Counted from the first letter of the stretch, positions 44,833 to 54,489 are shown. The stretch is 64,000 nt of DNA from Blautia hansenii DSM 20583 (GCF_002222595.2 NZ_CP022413.2:822001-886000), one strand, 5' to 3'. The notes: generated from the sequence alone by a model not told the origin. Program-made: numbers and translations.

Positions 44833-46621
44833 AGATGGAGATAGCTTGTCTATAAAATCTATGACAAGTTGCAGCATTCCGGAGCATTTATTGACACAAT
44901 TATTTTTGAATGCGCTAACGAGTCCGATTGATGAAATGATATCTTTTAATAATCTGTCTGGGAAATTATTGTGCTTTCGACCTTCATGGATAAATAAAGA
45001 CAAGGAAAATTTTATTTGGGGTATGCAGTGCCTTGAAGTAAAAGTTGGTAATGATATGTGCGTCAAATTGGTAGCACATAGGATGACAGCACTGGCACTT
45101 AAGAAGCAAATGAAATTTGAAAAAAGAAAGCTACAGGATTATCCACAATATGAGTTCAGTTATAACAATAATACCTTAAAACGAGTATCTAATGAAAATA
45201 AGAACCGTAGAGAGAATTTTATTATTAAACCTGTAGATGGTGAAAGAGGTAGTATTACATTTTTTGATTTTACGAATTATGAAACTTTTTCTTGTACTAA
45301 GATGGGTGTTTTATATGATATTTTTAATGCTTTACATGATGAGTTTGGTAAGTATATTCATGTGAAGTTTAAGGAATACAATATTGATAAAGTTTTGGAA
45401 TATAAGCGTACATCGTTGGAATTATATAAGGATGTTGTTAAAAAGGAAATTTTAAATTCTGGAATTAACATAGTGGACGTTATACAGTCTGAAACTTCTG
45501 AAGATTATTTGCAGGATGTGGCTGACGAAATCAAGAAAATTATTCCAGAGGTAAAATGCAGTGTTGGAAAAAGATTATCAAAGAAGAAGTTTAATGTACG
45601 ATATATACACGATAAATCTTTCTATTTAGATTCGGAAATAGATGCACATCAAGAAAACATGGAGAATTATGTTGTTCAGCATATTACAGTTGAGAATTTT
45701 AAACACCAGTCATCGGCGGCAGTTTATAATATTCTGAAAGAGCTTGTTATTAAGAAGGACATTGCTAATGGCAAAATCACATTAGTGGATTGGAGTAAAT
45801 ATGGATATAAATCCGACTGGCTATTTGGCGTAGTTGCAGAAGGCGTATATTATTTCATGACTATTCATCCGGACGGCTTATTTAAAATTGAAGCATTGAA
45901 ACGAAATCTTTTTACTATGACAGAGTATGATAAATACATGGATTATTTCGGTTTGAATGAAGAGAATAAAAATGAGTATAGAGGTGTTATAGGTCTAATA
46001 AAAGATGCAGATGGTAATATTAATCTTATAAAGGATACCAATATGTATTCTATGCCTGATTATACTGCAATGGGTGATATTCTTAAGAATGTAGCTAGTG
46101 AAGGAAGATTTCCAGGAAAAGACGTGGTAACTTGGCTTCGAGCAGTAATGAATATAACAGATAAAATAAAAGTACAGGCAGAATTGGATATCGTTATCCC
46201 ACATATCGACGTGAATACAGAATACACGAAATCCGATATAATGGGATTATTCAAAGGAATTGCCACAAAAAAAGAAGTAGTGCGGTATGTATTTGAAAAT
46301 ACAGGAAGTATGCTATATTCGTATCTTCGTGGAGAAGAAGAAAGACGAGAGTATCTTTCTGGAAACATAGATATTAACTATTTTGACTATGATGATACGT
46401 ATGCAAAATATTCAGTTGGCGAAATTGGTAATGGAATGAAGTATACAATTGAGAGAGCCAGTGTAGTGCGTGAGATACAGGCGGTAGAAGGTGGAAAGCT
46501 AATTTTTAAGAAATTACTTCCACTTATGGGAGTAGAGTTTGTAAGGTATGGAATGTTAACTGTTGTTCCGTTTCCGTTTAAGTATTTACGGGAATATATT
46601 GTGAAAAAGGAACAGCTCTAA
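44833..46621 (+). pseudogene. Helicase-partner protein, main C-terminal part, cut off by IS66
   Basis: Continues the gene begun at 41766: 44833 resumes in frame and runs 595 codons to TAA 46621. An open frame also enters from the IS (from 44687), but that is incidental. There are no membrane helices or signal peptide; the protein is soluble with alternating alpha/beta text. Notable segments are VVQHITVENF...SAAVYNILKELVIKKDI and LVDWSKYGYKSDWLFGVV. I cannot assign a family. It may still be translated as a truncated product from an internal start. Confidence 0.8.
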
Positions 46622-46721
46622 AAGAACATTGACAGAAATATCAGGTTAACAGATTTATGAATTGATGGTAAAATAGAGCAAGAAATCTATAAAGAAAACA
46701 TCAATACGAGGAGAAATCTAA

Positions 46722-47036
46722 ATGAAAAAATGCAGAATTACAGTAAAGAGAAATTCCTGTTACAAAGACCTGATGGAACAATATGAGAATCCCATTTCTA
46801 ATGCCTGTGACATGAAGGAAGGGCAGGTTTTTATCGCCAACGGCTGGAAGAAACCGGATAATTTTTGTGACAGTGCATGGGACAGTATCTCTCCTTTTGT
46901 CATGACACTGGCACACGGAGGAGAAAATTTTTATAATGGCTGGATGAAGAATAAAAAATCTGCAATGATTTCCTGCAATGATGGATTTCGTCCGGTGAGC
47001 TTTTTTATTGAAGCTTTGGAAGAAGATGCAGATTAA
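46722..47036 (+). CDS. TIGR04076 family protein
   Basis: 104 residues with a strong AGGAG ribosome binding site. The family pattern is a short beta-rich protein with conserved Cys (CDMKEGQVFIANGWKKPDNFCDSAW) and a C-terminal CNDGFRPVSFFIE. Function unknown. It begins the ordinary chromosomal block after the accessory region. Confidence 0.85.
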   Translation: MKKCRITVKRNSCYKDLMEQYENPISNACDMKEGQVFIANGWKKPDNFCDSAWDSISPFVMTLAHGGENFYNGWMKNKKSAMISCNDGFRPVSFFIEALEEDAD

Positions 47037-47176
47037 AAATACAATTTTTTTGCTAAAATACAGTCAGTTGCGTAATTGTAAAGCATAGTTGGTAGTATGC
47101 AACTGCAAAATTATGTATATTTTTCCTATCAAAAGTCTGTTAAGATGAAAAAGAAGGACTGTAAAGGAGGAAGAAG

Positions 47177-48187
47177 ATGATATTAGCAGATAAAATTGTA
47201 AATTTGAGAAAAAGAGCAGGTTGGTCGCAAGAGGAGCTTGCAGAAAAAATGGGAGTCAGCCGTCAGTCAATATCAAAGTGGGAAGGTGCACAATCAGTTC
47301 CTGATATGAACAGAATTTTAAAACTTTCGGAAGTATTTTGTGTAAGTACGGATTATCTGCTTCGGGATGATATAGAAGAAGTGCCTTGCATAGTAAATCC
47401 TTTAGAAGAAGCTGAACCGCTAGAAGACAGTAAGGGAGAAACATTAATAAAAGTATCTCTGGAGACGGCAAATGAATATTTAGAGTATTGTAAAAAAAGT
47501 TCATTTTCTGTTGCAGCAGGAGTCATGCTTTGTATTCTATCGCCGATTTTATTAATATATTTGGCTGCGGCAGGAGAAATGAAAAAAATTCCTCTCACAG
47601 AAGATCAAGGGGCAATGGTAGGGCTGATTGTAATGTTTTGTATAGTGGCAGCTGCAGTGGTTATTTTTATTGTTAATGGACATAAAGGTGAGCCATACGA
47701 GTTTTTGGAAAAAGAACCTTTGGATACGGAATATGGAATTGATGGTATGGTTCGCAATAAAATGAAAAAATATGAAAAAGCACATATTATGGAATTTTCA
47801 ACAGGTGTAGTGCTTTGTATTATTTCCTGTATTCCGATTTTTCTTGTACAGCTTTTTTATGGAGATGATGATTTTCTTTCTGTAATAGCGGTAGGTGTAT
47901 TGCTTATGTTGGTGGCTATAGGAGTATTTTTTATAGTCAGAACATCGATTATTTGGGATGGATATCAGGCCTTGTTAGAAGAAGGAGATTATACAAGAAT
48001 TGCAAAGCGGCGAGAAAAAAGTATTGGAAATATTTACTGGGCTATTGTTGTAGCATTATATCTTTTCATTAGTTTTGTCACTATGAAATGGGGTATTACC
48101 TGGGTGATTTGGCCGGTTGCCGGAATTTTATATAGTGTGGTGGCAGTAATCTATGGCAACTATTGCGTTGGAAAAGAAAAGAGGTAA
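47177..48187 (+). CDS. XRE-family regulator with C-terminal membrane domain
   Basis: 336 residues. An N-terminal helix-turn-helix (LRKRAGWSQEELAEKMGVSRQSISKWE, residues about 11-37) is followed by a linker and about six hydrophobic helices. A membrane-tethered XRE regulator of this shape usually responds to envelope or membrane signals; the signal here is unknown. AAAGGAGG precedes the ATG. The upstream spacer holds an imperfect inverted repeat CAGTTGC...GCAACTG (47067-47106). Confidence 0.88.
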   Translation: MILADKIVNLRKRAGWSQEELAEKMGVSRQSISKWEGAQSVPDMNRILKLSEVFCVSTDYLLRDDIEEVPCIVNPLEEAEPLEDSKGETLIKVSLETANEYLEYCKKSSFSVAAGVMLCILSPILLIYLAAAGEMKKIPLTEDQGAMVGLIVMFCIVAAAVVIFIVNGHKGEPYEFLEKEPLDTEYGIDGMVRNKMKKYEKAHIMEFSTGVVLCIISCIPIFLVQLFYGDDDFLSVIAVGVLLMLVAIGVFFIVRTSIIWDGYQALLEEGDYTRIAKRREKSIGNIYWAIVVALYLFISFVTMKWGITWVIWPVAGILYSVVAVIYGNYCVGKEKR

Positions 48188-48189
48188 AA

Positions 48190-48531
48190 ATGAATATACA
48201 GATTTTTGGTACAAAGAAGTCCTTCGACTCTAAAAAAGCAGAGCGTTATTTTAAAGAACGTGGAATAAAATATCAATTTATTGACATGAAAGAAAAGGGT
48301 ATGAGTAAAGGTGAACTACAATCTGTTTGTCAGGCAGTGGGTGGATTAGAATCTTTGGTTGATAAGGAATGTAAGGATAAAGATGCTCTGGCGCTGATTA
48401 AGTATATTGCAGAGGAAGACAGAATGGAAAAGATTCTGGAAAATCAGAAGGTAATAAAGCTTCCTGTTGTGAGAAACGGCAAACAGGCAACTGTGGGATA
48501 TGTGCCGGATATATGGAAAAACTGGAAATAA
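48190..48531 (+). CDS. ArsC/Spx-like protein lacking the catalytic cysteine
   Basis: 113 residues from ATG 48190 (AAGAGG upstream; a longer frame begins at 48163 inside the preceding gene). The thioredoxin-like ArsC family fold is readable: NIQIFGTKKSFDSKKAERYFKERGI, FIDMKEKGMSKGEL and the conserved LPVVRNGKQATVGY. At residue 11, where relatives have Cys, this protein has Ser. It is therefore unlikely to be a reductase. It lies 2 bases after the regulator and 24 bases before the deformylase-like gene, so probably one operon. Confidence 0.85.
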   Translation: MNIQIFGTKKSFDSKKAERYFKERGIKYQFIDMKEKGMSKGELQSVCQAVGGLESLVDKECKDKDALALIKYIAEEDRMEKILENQKVIKLPVVRNGKQATVGYVPDIWKNWK

Positions 48532-48555
48532 GAAAATACATAAGAGGAAAAGAAA

Positions 48556-48966
48556 ATGGTAAAATCGATTGTAAAAGATATCTTCTTTTTAGCACAGAAA
48601 TCAGAACCTGCCACAAAGGAAGATTTACATATAGGACAGGATCTTGAGGATACGTTGGCGGCAAACAGAGAACGTTGCGTAGGTATGGCTGCAAATATGA
48701 TTGGAGTAAAGAAAAATATTATCATTATCAATATGGGATTTGTCGATGTGCTGATGTTTAATCCGGTGATTGTCAAAAAAGATACCCCTTATGAAACAGA
48801 AGAAGGGTGTCTGTCATTGGAAGGTGTAAGACCTGCGGTGCGTTTTCAGAATATTGAAGTAGAATATTATGATAAAAACTGGAAAAAGCAAAGACAGAAG
48901 CTGACAGGATGGACAGCACAGATTTGCCAGCATGAGATAGACCATTTAGATGGAATAATTATCTAG
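48556..48966 (+). CDS. Peptide deformylase family protein
   Basis: 136 residues with the three deformylase motifs: GMAANMIG (43-50), EEGCLSLEG with metal ligand C85, and QHEIDH with H126, E127 and H130. In motif I the usual Gln of GxGxAAxQxG is Met48, a variation I associate with a Clostridial subgroup. The metal site is complete. It may deformylate nascent N-formyl-Met or be a specialised paralogue. Confidence 0.88.
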   Translation: MVKSIVKDIFFLAQKSEPATKEDLHIGQDLEDTLAANRERCVGMAANMIGVKKNIIIINMGFVDVLMFNPVIVKKDTPYETEEGCLSLEGVRPAVRFQNIEVEYYDKNWKKQRQKLTGWTAQICQHEIDHLDGIII

Positions 48967-49042
48967 TGTAAAAAAAGCTTTTCATGTATAGTTCTTCTTT
49001 ATTTTTGGAAAAATAAACTATTATTTTTCACGGAGGAACGTT

Positions 49043-49888
49043 ATGAAAAGCTTTTTTTATGGATGGTATTTTAAGTGTCAGTCGGATACCCAAACATTTG
49101 CGGTAATACCGGCAATACATCAAGGAAAAAACGGAAGAACTTGTTCTATTCAGATAATTACAGATACAGAGGTTCAAAAAATTGCTTTTTCTTCAGAAAA
49201 TTTTTGCAAAAGAAAGAAGAGCTTATTTATAGGAAAAAATCAATTTGGGCAGAAGGGTATTCGGTTGGATATAGATACAGAAGACTTGAAAATAAAGGGT
49301 GTATTGAAATTTCGTCAAATGTCACCTTTAAAATACAATATTATGGGGCCGTTTGTCTGTATGCCTTTTATGGAGTGCAGACATCAAGTATGGAGTATGA
49401 GACATCTTGTAAGTGGTAAGATTTCTGTAAATAAGAAAGAATACCTTTTTTCAGATGATTTGGGATATTGGGAGGGAGATGAAGGGTATTCTTTTCCTCA
49501 TAAATATGTGTGGACACAGTGTTTTTTTAAAGAAGGTTCCATTATGTTAGCAGTAGCGGATATTCCAATGTTTGGGATACATTTTACGGGGATTATAGGT
49601 GTGGTTTTATGGGAAGGAAAAGAATATAGAATTGCAACTTATTTTGGGGCAAAGGCTTCTGAGATAAAAAACAGAACTGTGAAGGTGGTGCAGAGAGGAC
49701 TGAAACTGGAGGCACAGCTCTTGGAAGATACAGGATACCAACTTCAAGCGCCTGTAAATGGAAGTATGGTAAGGCATATTCGAGAAAGCGTCACCTGTCA
49801 TGCACACTATAAATTCGTGAAATCAGGGGTAACACTTTTTGATTTTGAAACAAAAACGGCTTCTTTCGAATATGAATATGGAAAATAG
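49043..49888 (+). CDS. Tocopherol cyclase family protein
   Basis: 281 residues of beta-rich sequence resembling the bacterial branch of the tocopherol cyclase-like family (FFYGWYFKCQS, MECRHQVWSMRHLVSGKISVN, DLGYWEGDEGYSFPHKYVWTQC). In Firmicutes no tocopherol is made, so the true substrate is unknown; a lipocalin-like lipid-binding role is possible. GGAGG precedes the ATG. It stands between the deformylase-like gene and the transporter operon. Confidence 0.8.
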   Translation: MKSFFYGWYFKCQSDTQTFAVIPAIHQGKNGRTCSIQIITDTEVQKIAFSSENFCKRKKSLFIGKNQFGQKGIRLDIDTEDLKIKGVLKFRQMSPLKYNIMGPFVCMPFMECRHQVWSMRHLVSGKISVNKKEYLFSDDLGYWEGDEGYSFPHKYVWTQCFFKEGSIMLAVADIPMFGIHFTGIIGVVLWEGKEYRIATYFGAKASEIKNRTVKVVQRGLKLEAQLLEDTGYQLQAPVNGSMVRHIRESVTCHAHYKFVKSGVTLFDFETKTASFEYEYGK

Positions 49889-49945
49889 AAATAAACTATG
49901 ATACAATATCCAGTGTTTTGACAGACAGAAGAAAGGAAATGAGAG

Positions 49946-51475
49946 GTGAACAAGTTGGCTTTGGATAAGAAGGAGAAAGCCATCGAGCTTCAGGGTATTA
50001 CAAAAACATTTGGAAGTGTGGTTGCCAATGACCACATCAATCTTGAAGTTCGCAGAGGAGAAATTCTGGCATTGCTTGGAGAAAATGGTTCAGGAAAAAC
50101 AACGTTGATGAATATGATTTCCGGTATTTATCATCCTGATGAGGGAACCATTAAAATCAACGGCAAAGAAGTAACCATCAATTCCCCAATCGATGCAGGA
50201 AAATTGGGGATTGGTATGATACATCAGCATTTTAAGCTGGTGGATGTTTTTTCAGCCATGGATAATGTTGCCATGGGAATGGAAGGGAAAAGAGTAAAGC
50301 CAAAAGAATTAAAGGAAAAATTGACAAAACTGACAGAAAAATACGGACTTGAAGTAGAGCCGGAGAAAAAAATATATAATATGTCAGTCAGTGAAAAACA
50401 GACAGTTGAAATTTTAAAAGTGCTGTATAGAAATGCAGATATTTTGATTTTAGATGAGCCTACTGCTGTACTTACACCACAGGAAACGAAAAAATTGTTC
50501 CGTATTTTGCGAAAAATGAAAGAACAGGGCAGCGCTATTATTATCATTACACACAAGCTGAATGAAGTTATGGAAATCAGTGACAGAGTTACAATTTTAA
50601 GAAAAGGACAGAGTGTGGAAACGGTAAATACCAGTGAAACCAACGAAAAACAGCTGACAGAGCTGATGGTAGGACGTCCGGTAACTCTGGAAATTCAAAG
50701 ACCGCAGTGTGAAAATGTATTTACACGACTGAAAATTGTAGATTTGTCTGTAAAGGCAGCAGATGGAAACATGGCTGTAAAGGACTTAAATCTGGAAATT
50801 AAAGCTGGGGAAATACTGGGAGTTGCCGGTGTGGCAGGAAGCGGACAGAAAGAACTTTGCGAGAGTATTGCAGGACTTATTCCGGTGCAGGCAGGAGCAA
50901 TTTTACATAACAAGGAAAATATTGTAGGAAAAACACCGAGAGAAATTGCAAATCTGGGTATCAGTCTGGGCTTTGTTCCAGAAGACCGTCTTGGTATGGG
51001 ACTTGTAGCTTCTATGGGAATGGTAGACAATATTTTATTAAAAACTTACGATAAAACAAAGGGAATTTTCATAGACAGAAAGCCGGCAAGAAAGATGGCA
51101 GAAGACTTAGTAGAAAAACTAGGTGTAGTAACACCAAGTGTAGATACACCGGTTCGTCTTATGTCTGGTGGTAATGTGCAAAAAGTTCTTCTGGGAAGAG
51201 AAATTGAGTCCAATCCTTCTGTATTGGTAACAGCATATCCAGTACGTGGTTTAGATATCAATTCTTCTTATACTATTTATGATTTGTTAAATGAGCAGAA
51301 GAAAAAAGGTGTTGCAGTGCTGTTTATTGGTGAAGACTTAGACGTTCTTTTACAGATTTCTGACAGAATTATGGTTATGTGTCATGGAGAAGCAATTGGT
51401 GTTGTAGATGCCAAGAGCACAACAAAAGAAGAACTGGGCCTTATGATGGCTGGTAAGAAGAAGGGGGATGCATAA
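49946..51475 (+). CDS. ABC transporter ATP-binding protein, nucleoside/BMP type (tandem ATPase)
   Basis: 509 residues with two ABC cassettes, the layout of nucleoside and simple-sugar importers (NupO/BmpB-like). First domain: Walker A GENGSGKT, signature MSVSEKQ, Walker B ILILDEPTAVLTP. The second domain begins near residue 260 (GVAGVAGSGQKEL) with signature MSGGNVQKV and a modified Walker B VLVTAYPVRGLD. The start is GTG 49946 or TTG 49955; the latter has better spacing from GAGAGGTG. It couples to two permease genes. Confidence 0.9.
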   Translation: MNKLALDKKEKAIELQGITKTFGSVVANDHINLEVRRGEILALLGENGSGKTTLMNMISGIYHPDEGTIKINGKEVTINSPIDAGKLGIGMIHQHFKLVDVFSAMDNVAMGMEGKRVKPKELKEKLTKLTEKYGLEVEPEKKIYNMSVSEKQTVEILKVLYRNADILILDEPTAVLTPQETKKLFRILRKMKEQGSAIIIITHKLNEVMEISDRVTILRKGQSVETVNTSETNEKQLTELMVGRPVTLEIQRPQCENVFTRLKIVDLSVKAADGNMAVKDLNLEIKAGEILGVAGVAGSGQKELCESIAGLIPVQAGAILHNKENIVGKTPREIANLGISLGFVPEDRLGMGLVASMGMVDNILLKTYDKTKGIFIDRKPARKMAEDLVEKLGVVTPSVDTPVRLMSGGNVQKVLLGREIESNPSVLVTAYPVRGLDINSSYTIYDLLNEQKKKGVAVLFIGEDLDVLLQISDRIMVMCHGEAIGVVDAKSTTKEELGLMMAGKKKGDA

Positions 51476-51476
51476 A

Positions 51477-52565
51477 ATGGAAAATATGAAGAAAAAAGAG
51501 CCTCTCATTCGTATTGAAAAAAGAAGCGAGAGAACTCACAATCAGATTATGCGCCTTCGTCTGCTTTCTGTAATATTGGCTATTGTAGCAGGCGGCTTGT
51601 TCATCCTTTTTATTGGATATAATCCGTTTTCCGTATACGGAACCATTGTTTCGGGAGCGTTCCGCAGTACCATGGCATTTCAGGCTACCATTAAGCTTAT
51701 GGTACCGCTCTTAATTCCGGCATTGGGTATTACTTTGGCGTTTAAAATGCGTTTCTGGAATATCGGTGCAGAAGGACAGATTATTATGGGAGCAATTTTT
51801 GCTACCTATTTTGCTCTGTTTTGCTGGGATTTTCCACACTGGCTTTTGATGATTTGCATGTTCCTTGCAGGCATGCTGGGTGGTGCATTATGGGGACTTA
51901 TCCCTGCATTTTTCAAAGCCAAATTTAATACAAATGAAACATTATTTACTCTGATGCTGAATTATATTGCATTGTATTTAATCTCCTTTTTGCGTGACGG
52001 CCCGTGGCAGGACCCGAATTCTTCAGGATTTCCGAAAATTGCGAAATTTGGAGAAGCAGCGCAGCTTGATAAGATTTTCGGTGTTCATGCGGGCTGGCTG
52101 ATTGGATTGATTTTAGTTGTAATTGTTTATATTTATCTGAAATATACAAAACAGGGATATGAAATCAGTGTAGTCGGAGAAAGCCGTGCAACTGCTAATT
52201 ATGCAGGTATGAATTATAAGAAAATCGTACTTCGTACCATGGCGTTTTCCGGAGGCATTTGTGGTATTGCCGGTATGGTACAGGCAAGTGGTTCGGATTT
52301 GACACTGACAACTTCCGTAGCCGGTGGTGTAGGCTTTACAGCTATTATTGTAGCGTGGCTGGCACAGTTAAATCCGGTGGGTATTTTAGTGGTATCCTTC
52401 TTATTTGCAGTGCTGGAAAAAGGAAGCACGGTTATGCAGTCTGCTCACGGGTTATCTGCATATTCAGCAGACGTTCTTCAGGGAATTATACTTTTCTTTG
52501 TACTTGGATGTGAATTTTTTGTACGCTATAAATTTGTCACACGTAAGAAGGGAGGAAAAGCATAA
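51477..52565 (+). CDS. ABC transporter permease, nucleoside/BMP type, subunit 1
   Basis: BPD_transp_2 (branched-chain/sugar/nucleoside) permease of about 362 residues. ATG 51477 has GGGGG nine bases upstream; ATG 51468 inside the previous gene is too close to that site. About eight hydrophobic helices and the family text FNTNETLFTLMLNYIALYL and MAFSGGICGIAGMVQ are visible. The stop overlaps the next ATG by one base. Confidence 0.9.
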   Translation: MENMKKKEPLIRIEKRSERTHNQIMRLRLLSVILAIVAGGLFILFIGYNPFSVYGTIVSGAFRSTMAFQATIKLMVPLLIPALGITLAFKMRFWNIGAEGQIIMGAIFATYFALFCWDFPHWLLMICMFLAGMLGGALWGLIPAFFKAKFNTNETLFTLMLNYIALYLISFLRDGPWQDPNSSGFPKIAKFGEAAQLDKIFGVHAGWLIGLILVVIVYIYLKYTKQGYEISVVGESRATANYAGMNYKKIVLRTMAFSGGICGIAGMVQASGSDLTLTTSVAGGVGFTAIIVAWLAQLNPVGILVVSFLFAVLEKGSTVMQSAHGLSAYSADVLQGIILFFVLGCEFFVRYKFVTRKKGGKA

Positions 52566-53512
52566 TGGATTTTTTTGTAAACTTTTTTGTGGCCGCGGTA
52601 TTGGCAGGAACTCCTATTTTATTCGGTATTGTAGGTGAAATTATCAATGAAAAAGCAGGACACTTAAATCTGGGTGTAGAAGGAATGATGTCTATAGGAG
52701 CTGTAGCCGGATTTGTAGTAGGTTATTGGACAGACAACTTGTTTTTCGCTCTTGTGGCAGCTTTTGTAGCAGGAATGCTTTCTGCTCTGATTTATGCAGT
52801 TCTTACAGTAACTTTCATGGCAGATCAGAATGTTACAGGTCTTACCCTTACTGTTTTTGGAATTGGATTTAGTAATTTTGTAGGAGATTTTGTAAGAGAA
52901 AAAAGTGGAAGCACATCTTTAAAGCTTCCGGAAAACATTTTGGAAAGCCTTGGCAAAGTAGAAATTCCGGTACTTACAGATATTCCGGTTATTGGAAAAA
53001 TGTTTTTTAACTATAATATTTTTGTTTATATCGGAATTGTGGTTGCTATTTTAGCTGCTATTTATCTTCATAAAACAAAAGCAGGTTTAAATATCCGTGC
53101 TATTGGAGAAAATCCGGCAGCAGCAGATGCAGCAGGAATTCCGGTAACAAAATTGAAATACATTAATCTGATGCTGGGCGGTGGTATCTGTGCCATAGGA
53201 GGTGCATACTGTTCCATGATTATCTGTAATGGTGTATGGGTAACAAGCTGTGTAAATGGTTTGGGATGGATTGCAGTTGCTCTTGTTATTTTTGCTATGT
53301 GGGACCCAAATAAAGCAATTATTGCAGCAGTGGTATTCGGTGGATTTAGTGTATTGAAATACTATGTGCCACAGGTTATCCCAAGCTCTGTTTTCGATAT
53401 GATACCGTTTATCATGACAATTTTAGTGCTGATTATTACTTCTATGCGTTCTTCAAAGGAGAATTCTCAGCCCAAATCCTGTGGTGTAAATTATTTCCGT
53501 GAAGAAAGATAG
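52565..53512 (+). CDS. ABC transporter permease, nucleoside/BMP type, subunit 2
   Basis: Second BPD_transp_2 permease, 315 residues, with ILFGIVGEIINEKAGHLNLGVEGMMSIGAVAGF and NIRAIGENPAAADAAGIPV, typical of NupQ-like subunits. With the ATPase and the other permease it completes a membrane complex, but no BMP-family binding lipoprotein gene is in the window. birA follows within 10 bases and is probably cotranscribed. Confidence 0.9.
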   Translation: MDFFVNFFVAAVLAGTPILFGIVGEIINEKAGHLNLGVEGMMSIGAVAGFVVGYWTDNLFFALVAAFVAGMLSALIYAVLTVTFMADQNVTGLTLTVFGIGFSNFVGDFVREKSGSTSLKLPENILESLGKVEIPVLTDIPVIGKMFFNYNIFVYIGIVVAILAAIYLHKTKAGLNIRAIGENPAAADAAGIPVTKLKYINLMLGGGICAIGGAYCSMIICNGVWVTSCVNGLGWIAVALVIFAMWDPNKAIIAAVVFGGFSVLKYYVPQVIPSSVFDMIPFIMTILVLIITSMRSSKENSQPKSCGVNYFREER

Positions 53513-53520
53513 GGAATGTG

Positions 53521-54480
53521 ATGTCTACAAAATCAAGACTTCTGGAACTTTTAGAACAGAATAGAGGGAAATATCTGTCAGGAAATGAGCTGGCAAAGAT
53601 GTTGGATGTTTCCAGAACTGCTGTATGGAAAGGAATGAAAAGCCTGCAGCAGGAGGGATATTCCATTACAGCAGTAACCAACAAAGGATATCTGCTGGAA
53701 GAAGACAATAATATTTTGTCGGAGGAAGCGGTTCGGTTGCAACTTAAAAATACAGAGGTGCTGGTAGAGGTATGGAAAGAAATTGCGTCTACCAATCAGC
53801 GAATGAAACAGTTGGCAGTGGAAAAAAGGCTTCCCCACGGCTCTGTGGTGGTAGCTCAGCTACAAACAGAGGGAAAAGGAAGAAAGGGAAGAAAATTTTA
53901 TTCGCCCAAAGATAGTGGGTTGTATTTGAGTGTTCTTCTATATCCCGAAAAAACAGCTCAGAAAAGCTTGGAAATTACAGCAGCAGCGGCTGTAGCTGTC
54001 TGCAAGGCTGTAGAAAATTGCTGTGGTGTTTCTCTGGGAATTAAATGGGTAAACGATTTATATTTGGAAAATAAAAAAGTATGTGGAATTCTCACAGAAG
54101 CAGTGACAGATTTTGAAACAGGAGATATTGAATTTGTAGTTGTGGGAATAGGATTGAATTTATATGAGCCCACAGGAGGCTTTCCAAAAGAGTTGAAAGA
54201 AAAAGCAGGAGCAATTTTACCGGATGGACAGAAAGTTGATAAAAACAAACTGGTAGGTGAACTTGTGAATCAGTTGCTTTTGGAAACAGAAAAATCAGGA
54301 ATTCCACAAGAATACATTAGCAGAAATATTGTTCCGGGGAAGAAAATCCAGATTATTTTTGGAGAAACCAAACGGGAAGTGATTGCCAAAGAAATACTTT
54401 CTGATGGAAAGCTGCTGGCAATTAATGAGAAAGATGAAGAAGAAATTTTTCCTTCGGGAGATGTTTCTGTAAGATGGTAA
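53521..54480 (+). CDS. birA: Biotin-[acetyl-CoA-carboxylase] ligase / biotin operon repressor
   Basis: Bifunctional BirA of 319 residues. An N-terminal winged helix (LLELLEQNRGKYLSGNELAKMLDVSRTAVWKGMKSL) allows repression of biotin genes. The catalytic domain has the adenylate loop GKGRKGRKF, then GIKWVNDLYLENKKVCGILTE, and a small C-terminal SH3-like domain. ATG 53521 directly follows an in-frame GTG at 53518; either may serve. Confidence 0.94.
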   Translation: MSTKSRLLELLEQNRGKYLSGNELAKMLDVSRTAVWKGMKSLQQEGYSITAVTNKGYLLEEDNNILSEEAVRLQLKNTEVLVEVWKEIASTNQRMKQLAVEKRLPHGSVVVAQLQTEGKGRKGRKFYSPKDSGLYLSVLLYPEKTAQKSLEITAAAAVAVCKAVENCCGVSLGIKWVNDLYLENKKVCGILTEAVTDFETGDIEFVVVGIGLNLYEPTGGFPKELKEKAGAILPDGQKVDKNKLVGELVNQLLLETEKSGIPQEYISRNIVPGKKIQIIFGETKREVIAKEILSDGKLLAINEKDEEEIFPSGDVSVRW

Positions 54481-54489
54481 ATGAATATG

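Noticed and set aside
44833..46621. Calling the IS66-split partner an Argonaute/PIWI protein
   Set aside because: Some segments suggested a MID-PIWI-like fold, but I cannot place the catalytic tetrad or a MID binding pocket, so I left it unassigned.
46622..46721. Right boundary of a larger island with an attachment repeat
   Set aside because: I looked for the rlmD-end 9-mer or another direct repeat here and found none; the end of the accessory region is set only by gene content.
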